A DNA stretch of 41,822 nt from Paraburkholderia atlantica (GTDB lineage: Bacteria; Pseudomonadota; Gammaproteobacteria; Burkholderiales; Burkholderiaceae): positions 1 through 41,822 of the forward strand of contig NZ_WHNQ01000045.1 in the NCBI RefSeq assembly GCF_009362785.1, given 5' to 3'. Below, one piece after another: positions 15,410-24,761 of the stretch. Below the pieces are notes generated by a model. That model was given only the letters and a program-made list of their open reading frames with translations, ran no database searches and was not told the origin of the DNA. Positions within the stretch are counted from its first letter, which is position 1. Each line of letters begins with the position of its first letter. Position numbers and translations under genes: made by a program.

Positions 15410-17326
15410 ATGGCACATTCCGCAACCGCCGGGTCGGCGAAGGAAGGCCACGGCGAAGCCTCACCGGCTCTTCCAGCGCTCGCGCTGGCCGCGCTCGGCG
15501 TGGTCTATGGCGACATCGGCACGAGCCCGCTCTATACGCTTGCCACCGTGTTCGATCCCGCCAACGGTCTCACGCTCAATGCTTTCAATATCGTCGGCAT
15601 CGTTTCGCTGATCTTCTGGTCGCTGGTGATTGTGGTTTCGCTGAAGTACGTCGTGCTGATCCTGCGGGCGAATAATCACGGCGAAGGCGGGATCATGGCG
15701 CTGCTCGCGCTCGCGGCGTCGTCGATCGCGTCGCGGCCTCGTTTGCGGCGTGGGCTCCTCGTGGTGGGTGTGATGGGCGCGGCGCTGTTCTTCGGCGACA
15801 GCGTGATCACGCCGGCCATTTCCGTGCTGAGCGCCGTCGAAGGGCTCGAAGTCGTCGAGCCCGGGCTCAAGACCTATGTGGTTCCGGTGACGCTCGTCGC
15901 GCTGATCGTGCTGTTCGTCACGCAAAAGCACGGCACGGGCGGCATCGGCGCAGTGTTCGGGCCGGTGATGGTGCTCTGGTTCGTCGTGATCGCCGTGGCC
16001 GGCGTCGCGAACATCATGGCCACGCCGGTCGTGCTGTACGCGCTCAATCCGCTGGAAGGGCTCCGTATGGTCATGCATCACCGCTGGCTCGCCTTCGTCG
16101 CGCTCGGCGCGGTGGTGCTGTCGCTGACGGGCGCCGAGGCGCTCTACGCCGACATGGGCCATTTCGGCAAGCGACCCATTCGTCTTACGTGGTTCGGCGT
16201 CGTTTTTCCCGCGCTCGCGCTGAACTATCTGGGCCAGGGCGCGCTGCTGCTGGCGAACCCCGGCGCGGTGCAAAACCCGTTCTACCGGCTGTTCCCGCAG
16301 TGGGCCATCGTGCCGATGATCGTGCTGGCGACGATCGCCACCGTGATCGCGTCGCAAGCCGTTATTTCCGGTACCTATTCGATGACGATGCAGGCCATGC
16401 AGCTTTCCTTCCTGCCGCGCATGAACATCGTGCATACGTCGGAGCGCGAGATCGGGCAAATCTACGTGCCCGGCATCAACTGGATTCTGCTGATCGCGGT
16501 GGTCGCGGCGGTGTTGGGCTTCCGCTCGTCCACGGCGCTCGGGGCCGCGTATGGCATCGCCGTGACCGGCACGATGCTGATCACCACGTTCCTGACGTTC
16601 TTCGTCGTGCGTTACGCGTGGCGCTACAACTGGCTGCTGTGCGTGCTGTCCACCTCGTTCTTCTTCGTGATCGACGCGCTGTTCTTCTCGGCGAATCTGC
16701 TCAAGATCGTCGATGGCGGCTGGTTCCCGCTCGTGGTCGGCGCGATCGTGTTCACGATCATGGCGACGTGGGGACGCGGCTGGGAAATGATGCTGGCCGA
16801 AGCGCGCGTGCGCGCGGGAAAAACGCCGCTCAAGCCGTACCTCACCGCGCTGCTCGAAAGTTCGCCGACGCGCGTGGGCGGCACGGCGATCTTCCTGACG
16901 CCGGACGCCGAAGCGGTGCCGCACGCGCTCGTCAACAACCTGCGGCACAACCGTGTGCTGCATGAGCGCACGGTTTTCCTGAGCGTGATAACGAAGAACG
17001 TGCCGTGGGTGGCCGACAGCGAGCGCGTGCAGATCAGACCGCTGTGCACGGGCTGCTGGCATGCAACGGTGAGTTATGGATTCAAGGATGAAGTGGACTT
17101 GCCGCGCACGCTGGCCGCCTACAAGTCGCCGGAACTCACCTTCAACCTGGACGACACCTCCTGGTTCCTGAGCCGCGCGGCCGTCGTGCCCAAACGCGTG
17201 CACGGCATGGCGCTATGGCGTGAGCGGCTTTTCGCGGTAATGCTGCACAACGTGGGCAATATCGCGGCTTTCTTCAAACTGCCGGCCAATCGCGTGATCG
17301 AAGTCGGCGCGCGCGTGGAGATCTAG
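15410..17326 (+). CDS. kup: KUP-family potassium uptake protein
   Basis: A 638-residue potassium/proton symporter of the inner membrane. The family signature GVVYGDIGTSPLYTL is near residue 32. About 12 transmembrane segments cover residues 25-450, and a hydrophilic cytoplasmic C-terminus follows (ESSPTRVGGTAIFLTPDAEAVPHAL). Length and layout match E. coli Kup (622 residues). GAGGAGGGAGAC gives a strong ribosome site. In the 290-bp gap upstream a TATACT -10-like hexamer lies at 15278-15283, but I see no matching -35. It is a single gene, unrelated to the flanking export operon. Confidence 0.95.
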   Translation: MAHSATAGSAKEGHGEASPALPALALAALGVVYGDIGTSPLYTLATVFDPANGLTLNAFNIVGIVSLIFWSLVIVVSLKYVVLILRANNHGEGGIMALLALAASSIASRPRLRRGLLVVGVMGAALFFGDSVITPAISVLSAVEGLEVVEPGLKTYVVPVTLVALIVLFVTQKHGTGGIGAVFGPVMVLWFVVIAVAGVANIMATPVVLYALNPLEGLRMVMHHRWLAFVALGAVVLSLTGAEALYADMGHFGKRPIRLTWFGVVFPALALNYLGQGALLLANPGAVQNPFYRLFPQWAIVPMIVLATIATVIASQAVISGTYSMTMQAMQLSFLPRMNIVHTSEREIGQIYVPGINWILLIAVVAAVLGFRSSTALGAAYGIAVTGTMLITTFLTFFVVRYAWRYNWLLCVLSTSFFFVIDALFFSANLLKIVDGGWFPLVVGAIVFTIMATWGRGWEMMLAEARVRAGKTPLKPYLTALLESSPTRVGGTAIFLTPDAEAVPHALVNNLRHNRVLHERTVFLSVITKNVPWVADSERVQIRPLCTGCWHATVSYGFKDEVDLPRTLAAYKSPELTFNLDDTSWFLSRAAVVPKRVHGMALWRERLFAVMLHNVGNIAAFFKLPANRVIEVGARVEI

Positions 17327-17509
17327 GCAGACCAAGCGTCATATACCTTTGAAGTAACGCGATAGACATACCAGTTCGCCACGACCCTCCACTCCGTCGG
17401 GTTCGAAACTTGCTGCCAACGACCGACCGCCGCTCCAATCGGCGCGCGCGTGTTGCTTCGCGGCAGGCATGGACCAATGCCCGCGCCGCATCCGATCAGG
17501 AGGCGTGTG

Positions 17510-19003
17510 ATGGGCGACGAGACTCAAAAGAATCACGGATGCGATCGCCGCCGCTTTCTTGCTGGCGTCGCCGCGGTGGCCGGCAGCGTTGCGCTCTCGG
17601 GTTGCGGTGGCGGCGGATCGGGCGGAGACGACGCACCGGGCGCAGGGAACGGCGGCGACCCCGCGCCCTCGATTACCGACATCCCGTCGCCCAACGCCGC
17701 CGACCGCTATAGCTTGCCGCGCCCGGCGTTGCCCGCGCCGGCCAGCTCGGGCATCGACTTCATCGTGCTGGTCACGATGGAAAATCGTTCGTTCGACCAT
17801 TTCCTCGGCTGGGTGCCGGGCGCCGAGGGCATGCCCGCGAACCAGCAATTCAAGGACGCCTTCGGCGCGACGCAAACGCCGTTTTCGCTCGTGGCGAATG
17901 CCGCGTACGGCTATCAGGCGTGCGCCTACATAGACCCCAATCACAGTTTCTCGGGGGGCCGCACGCAACTGGCATCGGGTGCGATGAATGGCTGGCTGCT
18001 CACGCCGGGCACGAGCCTGCACCCGGGTGACCTGCTGCCTATCGGCTTCTACACATCGGCCGACCTGCAATTTTTCAACGCCGTGGCCAGCAGTTACACG
18101 ATCGGCGACTTCTACTTCAGCGGCATCCTGACCAGCACGTTTCCCAATCGGCTCTATCTGCATAGCGGTGCAACGGATCGGCTCGACGACAGCGCCGACA
18201 CGTCGTCGCTCGCGACGATCTGGGACAAGCTGAGCGACGCCGATGTCGACGCTCGCTACTACTACCACGACGTGCCGGTCACGGCGCTTTATGGCACGCG
18301 GTATGTCGGCATTTCGCGCCCGTTTGCGGATTTCCTGGTGAATGCCGCGGCGGGGACGCTGCCGCCATTCTGCATGATCGATCCGTCTTTCACGGGCGAG
18401 CCCGAAGGCGTTTCGGCCGACGATCATCCGCATGCCGACATCCGCGACGGCGAGGCGTTTCTCGCGCGGGTCTACGAGGCGCTGCGCACCAGCCCGACGT
18501 GGAGCCGCACGCTGATGATCGTCGTCTACGACGAATGGGGTGGGTTTCTCGAGCACGTGGTGCCGCCCACCAGGCCGATCAGCAAGAGTGAGCTCACGCT
18601 CGGCAACGACGGCAAGCTCGGCTTTCGCGTGCCGCTCGCGCTGCTGGGCCCGCGCGTGCGCGCGGGTTCGATCACGCGCTATCCGTTCGATCCGAGCTCG
18701 ATTCACGCGCTGCTGCAATGGCGCTTCGGCTTGCAGCCGCTCGGCGTGCGCGGCAGCGATCCGGCGACGTTCAATCTCGCCTACGCGCTCGATTTCAACG
18801 ACGCGCCGCGCACTGACGCCCCCGCGTTCACGGTCGCCCAGGGGCCGTTCGGCGGAACCTGCCTGGGGGCGCTCGCGCCTTCGCCGTCAAACTCTTTGTC
18901 GGCGATCGATCAGTCGCAAAAGTGGGCGATCAACCCGACGGCGGATCGCTTCGCGGATCTGCGCGTGAAGGCGGCGTCCTTAGGATTCGCGATCGGAGGC
19001 TAA
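17510..19003 (+). CDS. Tat-exported lipoprotein phosphoesterase (phospholipase C / acid phosphatase family)
   Basis: A 497-residue member of the phosphoesterase family that includes bacterial phospholipases C and AcpA-type acid phosphatases. The N-terminus has a twin-arginine motif (RRRFLAGVAA) followed by a lipobox (ALSGC), so it is probably exported folded and lipid-anchored. A Gly/Asp-rich linker follows. Catalytic-region motifs are TMENRSFDHFLGW near residue 90, DDHPHADIRDGE and YDEWGGFLEHV. AGGAGG lies 6 nt before the chosen ATG. The substrate, phospholipid or phosphomonoester, cannot be decided from sequence. Possible roles are phosphate scavenging or lipid turnover. Confidence 0.88.
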   Translation: MGDETQKNHGCDRRRFLAGVAAVAGSVALSGCGGGGSGGDDAPGAGNGGDPAPSITDIPSPNAADRYSLPRPALPAPASSGIDFIVLVTMENRSFDHFLGWVPGAEGMPANQQFKDAFGATQTPFSLVANAAYGYQACAYIDPNHSFSGGRTQLASGAMNGWLLTPGTSLHPGDLLPIGFYTSADLQFFNAVASSYTIGDFYFSGILTSTFPNRLYLHSGATDRLDDSADTSSLATIWDKLSDADVDARYYYHDVPVTALYGTRYVGISRPFADFLVNAAAGTLPPFCMIDPSFTGEPEGVSADDHPHADIRDGEAFLARVYEALRTSPTWSRTLMIVVYDEWGGFLEHVVPPTRPISKSELTLGNDGKLGFRVPLALLGPRVRAGSITRYPFDPSSIHALLQWRFGLQPLGVRGSDPATFNLAYALDFNDAPRTDAPAFTVAQGPFGGTCLGALAPSPSNSLSAIDQSQKWAINPTADRFADLRVKAASLGFAIGG

Positions 19004-19093
19004 CGCCGGTTTCCGCCTAGAATGAGCGGGCCGCAAGCCGGCGCCGGACCGGGCCGTGCGGCCTGATGGAGGCTCATGTCTCGAGCGCAGTTC

Positions 19094-19121
19094 GGTAAGC
19101 ACCTGGTCAGCACCTGGTAAG
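19094..19121. repeat. Three helically phased GGT(A/C)AG repeats upstream of the trehalase gene
   Basis: GGTAAG (19094-19099), GGTCAG (19105-19110) and GGTAAG (19116-19121) recur exactly every 11 bp. Between them AGCACCTGGT is repeated in tandem (19098-19107, 19109-19118). The 11-bp phase suits an activator binding one DNA face. The rest of the 270-bp gap between the phosphoesterase and trehalase genes holds a GGCCGC...GCGGCC inverted repeat near 19029-19063 and nothing else recognised. Confidence 0.45.
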
Positions 19122-19272
19122 GAGCGCTTGCGCGCGACATCGTTTTGCGAAGCGGGCCCCGCATTTGCTAGCGAGACCCTCTCGAAGCCCCGCGGCAGCG
19201 TGTGCAGATGATCGGCACGCGCGGCGGGCCGCCTACGTCGACGTCACCGCGTCGTCCTCAACGGGTCCGCCG

Positions 19273-21159
19273 ATGCCATCTCGTTCCGATCTTCCCGTTT
19301 GGTCTTCCCGCGAGCGGCCGTACCGCTGCGTTGTAGCCTCCGTGGCCACCGCGCTGGCGCTCGCCGCCAGCACCAGCGTCATCGCGCAATCGGCGCCGAC
19401 GGTCGCGCCGACCCTGCCGACTCTGCCGGCCGTTACGCTGCCCGCATCGGCCGCATCGGCCGCATCGGCGAATGCCGGCAGCAGCGCAGCGATCCGCCAC
19501 GTCGACAACACGGATCACGCGCAGTCGTCGCCGGTCGTGCCGACGCCGCCGTCCGAGCTTTACGGCGAGCTGTATCGCGACGTCGAACTCGCGCATCTGT
19601 ACCCGGACAGCAAGACGTTCGCCGACATGTCGCCAAACGAGCCGCCGCCGCAAGTCATCGCCGACTACGACAGCCAGCGCGCTCAGCCGCGCTTCGATCT
19701 GAAGCAATTCGTCGAACAGCGCTTCACATTGCCCCCGCGCGAGCCGAAGCGCTATGTGTCCGATCCGAACGAAAGCGTCACCGCGCATATCGATACGCTA
19801 TGGAGCGTGCTGCGCCGCGAACCGGATTCGAGCGCCAGCCCGTACGCTTCGCTGTTGCCGCTGCCATCGTCGTACATCGTGCCGGGCGACCGCTTCGACG
19901 AGATCTACTACTGGGATTCGTACTTCATCCTGCTAGGGCTCGACGCGAGCGGCCAGCATGCGCTCGTCGCCGAGGAGCTGAACAATTTCTCGACGTTGAT
20001 CGACCGCTATGGCCACATTCCCAACGGCAATCGCACGTATTACCTGAGCCGTTCGCAGCCGCCGTTTTTCGCGCAGATGGTGCAGCTCGTCGCGCGCAAA
20101 GAGGGTGATCAGGTCTACGCCCGCTATCTGCCCGAGCTGCGCCGTGAATACGCGTACTGGATGGCCGGCAGCGATCGTCTGTCGCCCGGCAACGCGGCGC
20201 GCCATCTGGTGCGCCTCGCCGACGGCACGCTGCTCAATCGCTACTGGGACGAGCGCGCGGCGCCGCGCGACGAGTCGTACCGTGAGGATGTGATGACGGC
20301 GCAGCAGATGCTGCAGCGCGACGCGCAGGATTTGTGGCGCAACCTGCGCGCGGGCGGCGAAACCGGCTGGGATTTCAGCTCGCGCTGGTTCGCCGACGGC
20401 AGGACGCTCGCGACCATCGACGTGACCTCGCTCGTGCCAGTGGACCTGAACTGCCTGATGGTGGAGCTCGAGCGCACGCTCGCGAAAGCCTACCGGGTGA
20501 CCGGCGATGCAGGCCATGCGGAGAATCTCGAACTACGCGCCCGCGTGCGCGCCGATGCGATCCGCCGGATGCTGTGGGATCCGCAGCTGCACGCATTCGC
20601 CGACTACGACTTCGTGCACCGCACGCTTACGCACCGGCTCACTGCCGCGACCGTGTACCCGCTTTACACCGGCGTCGCGACACGCAACGACGCGCGCGAA
20701 GTGGCGCAGACGATCCGGCGCGATCTGCTGCGCCCGGGCGGTCTCGCGACGACTGAGGCCAACACCGGCCAGCAGTGGGACGAACCGAACGGCTGGGCGC
20801 CGCTGCAGTACCTCTCGGTGATCGGACTGCGCCGCTATAGCGAGCCGGAGCTCGCGCGCGATATCGCGACACGCTGGATTCGCACCAACGTCGCGTACTA
20901 CCAGCGCACCGGCCGGCTGGTCGAGAAGTACGACGTCGACGCGAGCGACAAGTCGGCGGCCGGCGGCGAGTATCCGCTACAGGACGGCTTTGGCTGGACC
21001 AATGGTGTGCTGCGCGTGCTGATGCAGCTCTATCCGGATGCGGTGAGTTCGACGAAGCCGGCCGATCTGCCGGGCGGTGCGGTAGGGGTGTCGGACGCGG
21101 CGGCATCGGCGGCGGCCGCGCCGCAGACGTCGCACAGCACGTCGCCCGCGGGCCGCTAG
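19273..21159 (+). CDS. treA: Periplasmic alpha,alpha-trehalase (glycoside hydrolase family 37)
   Basis: A 628-residue periplasmic trehalase that splits trehalose into two glucose molecules. Both family signatures are present: PGDRFDEIYYWDSYF and QWDEPNGWAPLQ. Other GH37 motifs include GHIPNGNRTYYLSRSQPPFF, ESGWDFSSRW-like ETGWDFSSRWF and EKYDVD. The ATG at 19273 starts a plausible signal peptide (hydrophobic VASVATALALAASTSVIAQS); an upstream TTG at 19165 adds an unlikely leader. After the signal comes a Pro/Thr/Ala-rich linker with a triple ASA repeat, and the protein ends in an Ala/Ser-rich tail, making it longer than E. coli TreA (565). Confidence 0.94.
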   Translation: MPSRSDLPVWSSRERPYRCVVASVATALALAASTSVIAQSAPTVAPTLPTLPAVTLPASAASAASANAGSSAAIRHVDNTDHAQSSPVVPTPPSELYGELYRDVELAHLYPDSKTFADMSPNEPPPQVIADYDSQRAQPRFDLKQFVEQRFTLPPREPKRYVSDPNESVTAHIDTLWSVLRREPDSSASPYASLLPLPSSYIVPGDRFDEIYYWDSYFILLGLDASGQHALVAEELNNFSTLIDRYGHIPNGNRTYYLSRSQPPFFAQMVQLVARKEGDQVYARYLPELRREYAYWMAGSDRLSPGNAARHLVRLADGTLLNRYWDERAAPRDESYREDVMTAQQMLQRDAQDLWRNLRAGGETGWDFSSRWFADGRTLATIDVTSLVPVDLNCLMVELERTLAKAYRVTGDAGHAENLELRARVRADAIRRMLWDPQLHAFADYDFVHRTLTHRLTAATVYPLYTGVATRNDAREVAQTIRRDLLRPGGLATTEANTGQQWDEPNGWAPLQYLSVIGLRRYSEPELARDIATRWIRTNVAYYQRTGRLVEKYDVDASDKSAAGGEYPLQDGFGWTNGVLRVLMQLYPDAVSSTKPADLPGGAVGVSDAAASAAAAPQTSHSTSPAGR

Positions 21160-21274
21160 CGGGAAGAGGTAGTAGCGATACCAGGATGATGGGTTGACTG
21201 CCTGACGGCGACGCAGCCCGTTAGCATGCTTCGGATAGCTCGAACGGCCCCTAGTCACCTGGAAAGTCTCGAAG

Positions 21275-22570
21275 ATGAATCGCAAGCTCGACATCCCATC
21301 GGCCGAACCGGTGCCGCCACAGGCGCAGGCCACGGCGGCTGCCAAGCCCGCCCCGGCGGCCGGCGATGAAGCCGCCGCGCATTGGCAGCGCAACCTGTGC
21401 GTGTGCGTGTTCGGCTCGTTCACGACCATCGTCGCGATGACGCTGCTGCTGCCGTTCCTGCCGCTCTACGTCGAGCAGCTCGGCGTGAAGGATCATGCGG
21501 CGATCGTGCAGTGGTCCGGCGCCGCGTTCGGCGCGACCTTCTTCAGCGCCGCGCTCGTCGCGCCGCTGTGGGGCAAGCTCGCGGACCTCTACGGCCGCAA
21601 GCTGATGCTGATCCGCTCGAGCCTCGGCATGGCGGTCGCGATGTCGCTGATCGGCATGGCGCACTCGGCCTGGCAGCTGGTCGCGTTGCGGCTGCTCGCC
21701 GGGCTGCTCGGCGGCTATGCGTCGGGCTCGATGATCCTCGTCGCGACGCAGACGCCGAAGGCGCGCTCGGGCTGGGCGCTCGGCGTACTGTCGTCGGGGA
21801 TCATGGCGGGCAATCTGGTCGGCCCGCTGATCGGCGGCTTCCTGCCGCCGCTGATCGGCATCCGCGCGACCTTCTGGGCCTCGGGCGCGGCGATCTTCGT
21901 GGCCTTTCTTGCGACCGCGTTTCTGATTCGCGAGCAGCCCGTCCGCAAGCGCGCGGACAACGCGTCGAAGAAGGGCGCGTGGGCCTCGGTCGACGACAAG
22001 CGGCCGGCCATCGCGATGCTTGCCACCGGCCTGCTGCTGATGGTCGCGAACATGTCGATCGAGCCGATCATCACCGTCTACGTCGCCCAGCTCACGAAGC
22101 CTCAAAGCGTGACGATGGTCGCGGGCTTCGTCATGTCGGGCGCGGCGCTCGGCAGCGTGATCTCGTCGTCGCGGCTCGGCAGGTTCGCCGATCGCGCCGG
22201 GCACTGGAACGTGATCGTCGGCTGCCTCGCGGTATCGGCGGTGTTGCTCGTGCCGCAGGCGTTCGTCACCGCGAGCTGGCAATTGATCGTGCTGCGTTTC
22301 CTGATGGGGATCGCACTCGGCGGCCTGTTGCCGTGCATCGCGAGCGTGATCCGCCACAACGTGCCGGCGAGCGTGACGGGCGCGATTCTCGGCTACTCGG
22401 TGTCGTCGCAGTACGCGGGGCAGGTGGCCGGTCCGCTGCTGGGCGGTTTCGTCGGCGGCCACGTCGGGATGCGCGCGGTGTTTCTCGGCACCAGCGTGCT
22501 GATGGCGCTCGGCGCGCTCGCAAACTGGCGCGTGAAGTCGCGCGGCGCACGGCCAGCGGTGGCGCGCTGA
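21275..22570 (+). CDS. MFS multidrug-type efflux transporter (MdtG-like)
   Basis: A 431-residue major facilitator of the drug/proton antiporter-1 group. After a 35-residue Pro/Ala-rich cytoplasmic start come 12 predicted membrane segments. The loop 2-3 motif is GKLADLYGRKLMLIRSS and the antiporter motif C-like stretch is LSSGIMAGNLVGPLIGGFLPP. A central basic loop (RKRADNASKKGAW) divides the halves. The resemblance is to MdtG/YceE efflux proteins, but the substrate is unknown. It is a single gene with a weak GGAAAG ribosome site. Confidence 0.88.
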   Translation: MNRKLDIPSAEPVPPQAQATAAAKPAPAAGDEAAAHWQRNLCVCVFGSFTTIVAMTLLLPFLPLYVEQLGVKDHAAIVQWSGAAFGATFFSAALVAPLWGKLADLYGRKLMLIRSSLGMAVAMSLIGMAHSAWQLVALRLLAGLLGGYASGSMILVATQTPKARSGWALGVLSSGIMAGNLVGPLIGGFLPPLIGIRATFWASGAAIFVAFLATAFLIREQPVRKRADNASKKGAWASVDDKRPAIAMLATGLLLMVANMSIEPIITVYVAQLTKPQSVTMVAGFVMSGAALGSVISSSRLGRFADRAGHWNVIVGCLAVSAVLLVPQAFVTASWQLIVLRFLMGIALGGLLPCIASVIRHNVPASVTGAILGYSVSSQYAGQVAGPLLGGFVGGHVGMRAVFLGTSVLMALGALANWRVKSRGARPAVAR

Positions 22571-22692
22571 TACAAGCCGCGTCGACGGTCGAGACGTTTC
22601 CCATTCCCGCGTAAACACCCTTCCTCTGGTCGGCCAGCGCCCGCGTAAACCCCAGCGCGCGTCTGGCCAGAACCCGCTTTGCGCCTTTTTTT

Positions 22693-22744
22693 ATTCATGC
22701 TACTGTGAATCGCAGTTCCCAAGGCTATGCAAATTTACATTGCA
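22693..22744. promoter_or_regulatory. Candidate LysR-type operators ahead of the opine-type ABC cluster
   Basis: Two inverted repeats lie in the 260-bp gap before the importer operon: ATTCA-N8-TGAAT at 22693-22710 and TGCAA-N7-TTGCA at 22728-22744. The second has the T-N11-A form bound by LysR proteins, and a LysR gene ends this cluster. They are 35 bp apart centre to centre and about 90-140 bp before the GTG start. No convincing promoter hexamers were picked out. Confidence 0.4.
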
Positions 22745-22831
22745 GCCAGCCGAGGCGGAACTGGGATGGCCTGAGGTCGCCACCCCGCCGGACACACCCC
22801 AACGTGTAATCCTGAGCAAGGAGAAAGCGCG

Positions 22832-23695
22832 GTGACGCAGGTTCCGATCGACCGTAGCACCATCGTTGCCGCGCACGCTTTGTCCCGCCCTCGTCTGGCT
22901 CCGGCGAAATGGTTCGTCAGGGCGGGCGTCGCGCTCGTCTATCTGTTCATGCTGAGCCCGCTGATCTTCGTGATCTGGCTGAGCTTCTTCAAGGACGCGA
23001 TCATCACGTTTCCGCCGTCCGGCTACACGCTGTCGTGGTACGTCAATGCATGGCGTAACGACGCGTTCGCGAATGGCTTCGTGCTGTCGCTGAAGCTCGC
23101 GGCCGGCGCGGCGCTCGGCGGCGTGGTGCTCGGCGTGGCCGCCTCGCTCGCACTGGCGCGCTACCGCTTTCCCGGGCGGCGCCTCGTCGCCAACACGCTG
23201 CTGCTCCCCTTGGTCGTGCCGGGCATCGTCGCCGGCATTGCGACCTATCTGTTTTATCTGCGCGCCGAGAACGCGCTCGACACCGACATCGTCGGCACGT
23301 TCGGCGGCCTGCTGCTCGCGCATATCTGCCTGACGATCCCATGGACGATCCGGCTCGTCACCGCGAGCCTGAGCCAGATCGATACCACCGTCGAGGAAGC
23401 GGCGCGCAATCTCGGCGCCGGCGCATGGCGCACGCTGTGGCGCGTCACGTTGCCGATGCTGCGGCCGGCAATCGTCGCGTCCACGCTGTTCGGCTTCATC
23501 GTGTCGTTCGAGAACCTCGAAATGACCTTGCCGCTCGTCGGCCCCGGCAAGACGACATTGCCGATCGCGATCATGCAGTACCTCGAATTCAATCTCGACC
23601 CAACCATCGCGGCGGTATCGGCCGCGCAGATCGTGCTGCTTGGCATCGTGATGCTGATCACCGATCGATTCGTGAAGCTCGGCAAGGTGATCTGA
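22832..23695 (+). CDS. ABC importer permease, PotC-like (polyamine/opine family)
   Basis: A 287-residue inner-membrane permease of the polyamine/opine/phosphonate importer family. Six membrane segments are visible, starting VALVYLFMLSPLIFVIWLSFF. The EAA loop reads EEAARNLGAGAWRTLWRVTLP, and PLVVPGIVAGIATYLF precedes it. It starts at GTG with AAGGAG upstream. It heads an operon of permease, ATPase, binding protein, second permease and two hydrolases, an order unlike the E. coli potABCD operon. The presence of catabolic genes points to import of a nutrient rather than osmolyte or polyamine storage. Confidence 0.92.
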   Translation: MTQVPIDRSTIVAAHALSRPRLAPAKWFVRAGVALVYLFMLSPLIFVIWLSFFKDAIITFPPSGYTLSWYVNAWRNDAFANGFVLSLKLAAGAALGGVVLGVAASLALARYRFPGRRLVANTLLLPLVVPGIVAGIATYLFYLRAENALDTDIVGTFGGLLLAHICLTIPWTIRLVTASLSQIDTTVEEAARNLGAGAWRTLWRVTLPMLRPAIVASTLFGFIVSFENLEMTLPLVGPGKTTLPIAIMQYLEFNLDPTIAAVSAAQIVLLGIVMLITDRFVKLGKVI

Positions 23696-23697
23696 AT

Positions 23698-24750
23698 ATG
23701 GCTCAGGTATCCCTGCGCAATCTGCGCAAGCAGTACGGTGCGACGACCGCGGTCGCCGACGTGTCGTTCGATATCGCCGAGGGCGAGCTGGTCGCATTCC
23801 TCGGCCCGAGCGGCTGCGGCAAGACGACGACGCTGCGCATGGTGGCGGGCTTCGTCGAGCCGAGCGACGGCGAAATCTGGATTGGCAACACCGAGGTCAC
23901 GCGGCTCGCGCCCGACAAGCGCAATACCGGCATGGTGTTTCAGCGCTATGCGCTGTTTCCGCACATGACCGTCGCGCAGAACGTCGCGTTCGGTCTGGAA
24001 ATGCGGCGCGTGCCGAAGGGGGAGCGCGACACGCGCATTCGCGAGGCGCTCGACATGGTGCGGCTGACGTCGCTCGCCGAACGCTATCCGCGGCAGTTGT
24101 CGGGCGGGCAGCAACAGCGGGTGGCGATTGCGCGCGCGCTCGCGATCCGGCCCGACGTGTTTCTGCTCGACGAGCCGTTGTCGAACCTCGACGCGAAGCT
24201 GCGCGTCGAGGTCCGCGAAGAAATCCGCGCGCTCCAGCAACGCCTCGGTCTCACGACGATTTTCGTCACGCACGATCAGGAAGAAGCACTCGCGATGGCC
24301 GACCGCGTGGCCGTGATGCATGACGGACGCGTGCAGCAGATCGGCAGCGCCGACGAGTTGTACGAGCGGCCCGCGAATCCGTTCGTCGCGAGCTTCCTGG
24401 GGCGCATGAATTTCCTCGCGGGCCACGTCGACAACGGCCAATTCATCACGGCGAACGGCGAGAAGATCGCGCTCAACGCCGCCTCGCGCAATGCCAACAC
24501 GCTCGGCATTCGCCCCGAGCGCCTGCGTCTCGCCGCGGCGCCCGAGCACAGCGAAGTATCGATTCCGGTCCGGCTCGCCGACCGCATCTATCTCGGCGCG
24601 ACTGTCGAATTACGTCTCACGAGCGAGCGTGGCCAGAGCCTCGTCGCGCTCGTGCCGAACACCGCGCACGCGGGTGCCGGCGGATGGTCGCCGGGCGACA
24701 CGCTGCACGCGTGCTTCAGAACCGAAGATTGCCTGCTTTTTTCCGCCTGA
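23698..24750 (+). CDS. ABC importer ATP-binding protein, PotA-like
   Basis: A 350-residue ATPase driving the importer. Walker A GPSGCGKTT is near residue 40, then the Q-loop MVFQRYALFPHMTVAQNVAFG, signature LSGGQQQRVAIARAL, Walker B VFLLDEPLSNLD and H-loop FVTHDQEEALAMAD. A C-terminal TOBE-like domain from about residue 235 (FLGRMNFLAGHV...) is typical of PotA and MalK-type ATPases and may sense ligand or regulators. The ATG lies 2 nt after the preceding permease stop, so the two are translationally coupled. Confidence 0.94.
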   Translation: MAQVSLRNLRKQYGATTAVADVSFDIAEGELVAFLGPSGCGKTTTLRMVAGFVEPSDGEIWIGNTEVTRLAPDKRNTGMVFQRYALFPHMTVAQNVAFGLEMRRVPKGERDTRIREALDMVRLTSLAERYPRQLSGGQQQRVAIARALAIRPDVFLLDEPLSNLDAKLRVEVREEIRALQQRLGLTTIFVTHDQEEALAMADRVAVMHDGRVQQIGSADELYERPANPFVASFLGRMNFLAGHVDNGQFITANGEKIALNAASRNANTLGIRPERLRLAAAPEHSEVSIPVRLADRIYLGATVELRLTSERGQSLVALVPNTAHAGAGGWSPGDTLHACFRTEDCLLFSA

Positions 24751-24761
24751 AGGACCATCAA

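Noticed and set aside
15461..17203. A 580-residue minus-strand reading frame opposite kup
   Set aside because: Extremely His/Arg/Asp/Gln-rich, as expected for the antisense frame of a GC-rich membrane protein gene. No ribosome site or homology.
19101..19120. PHO-box-like element before the trehalase gene
   Set aside because: The 11-bp spacing fits, but the repeats (CTGGTCA/CTGGTAA) differ from CTGTCAT and the downstream gene is not phosphate-related.
22632..22692. Terminator after the MFS gene
   Set aside because: GGCCAG/CTGGCC can pair across a 25-nt loop, but the T7 run is 18 nt away from the stem, too far for an intrinsic terminator.
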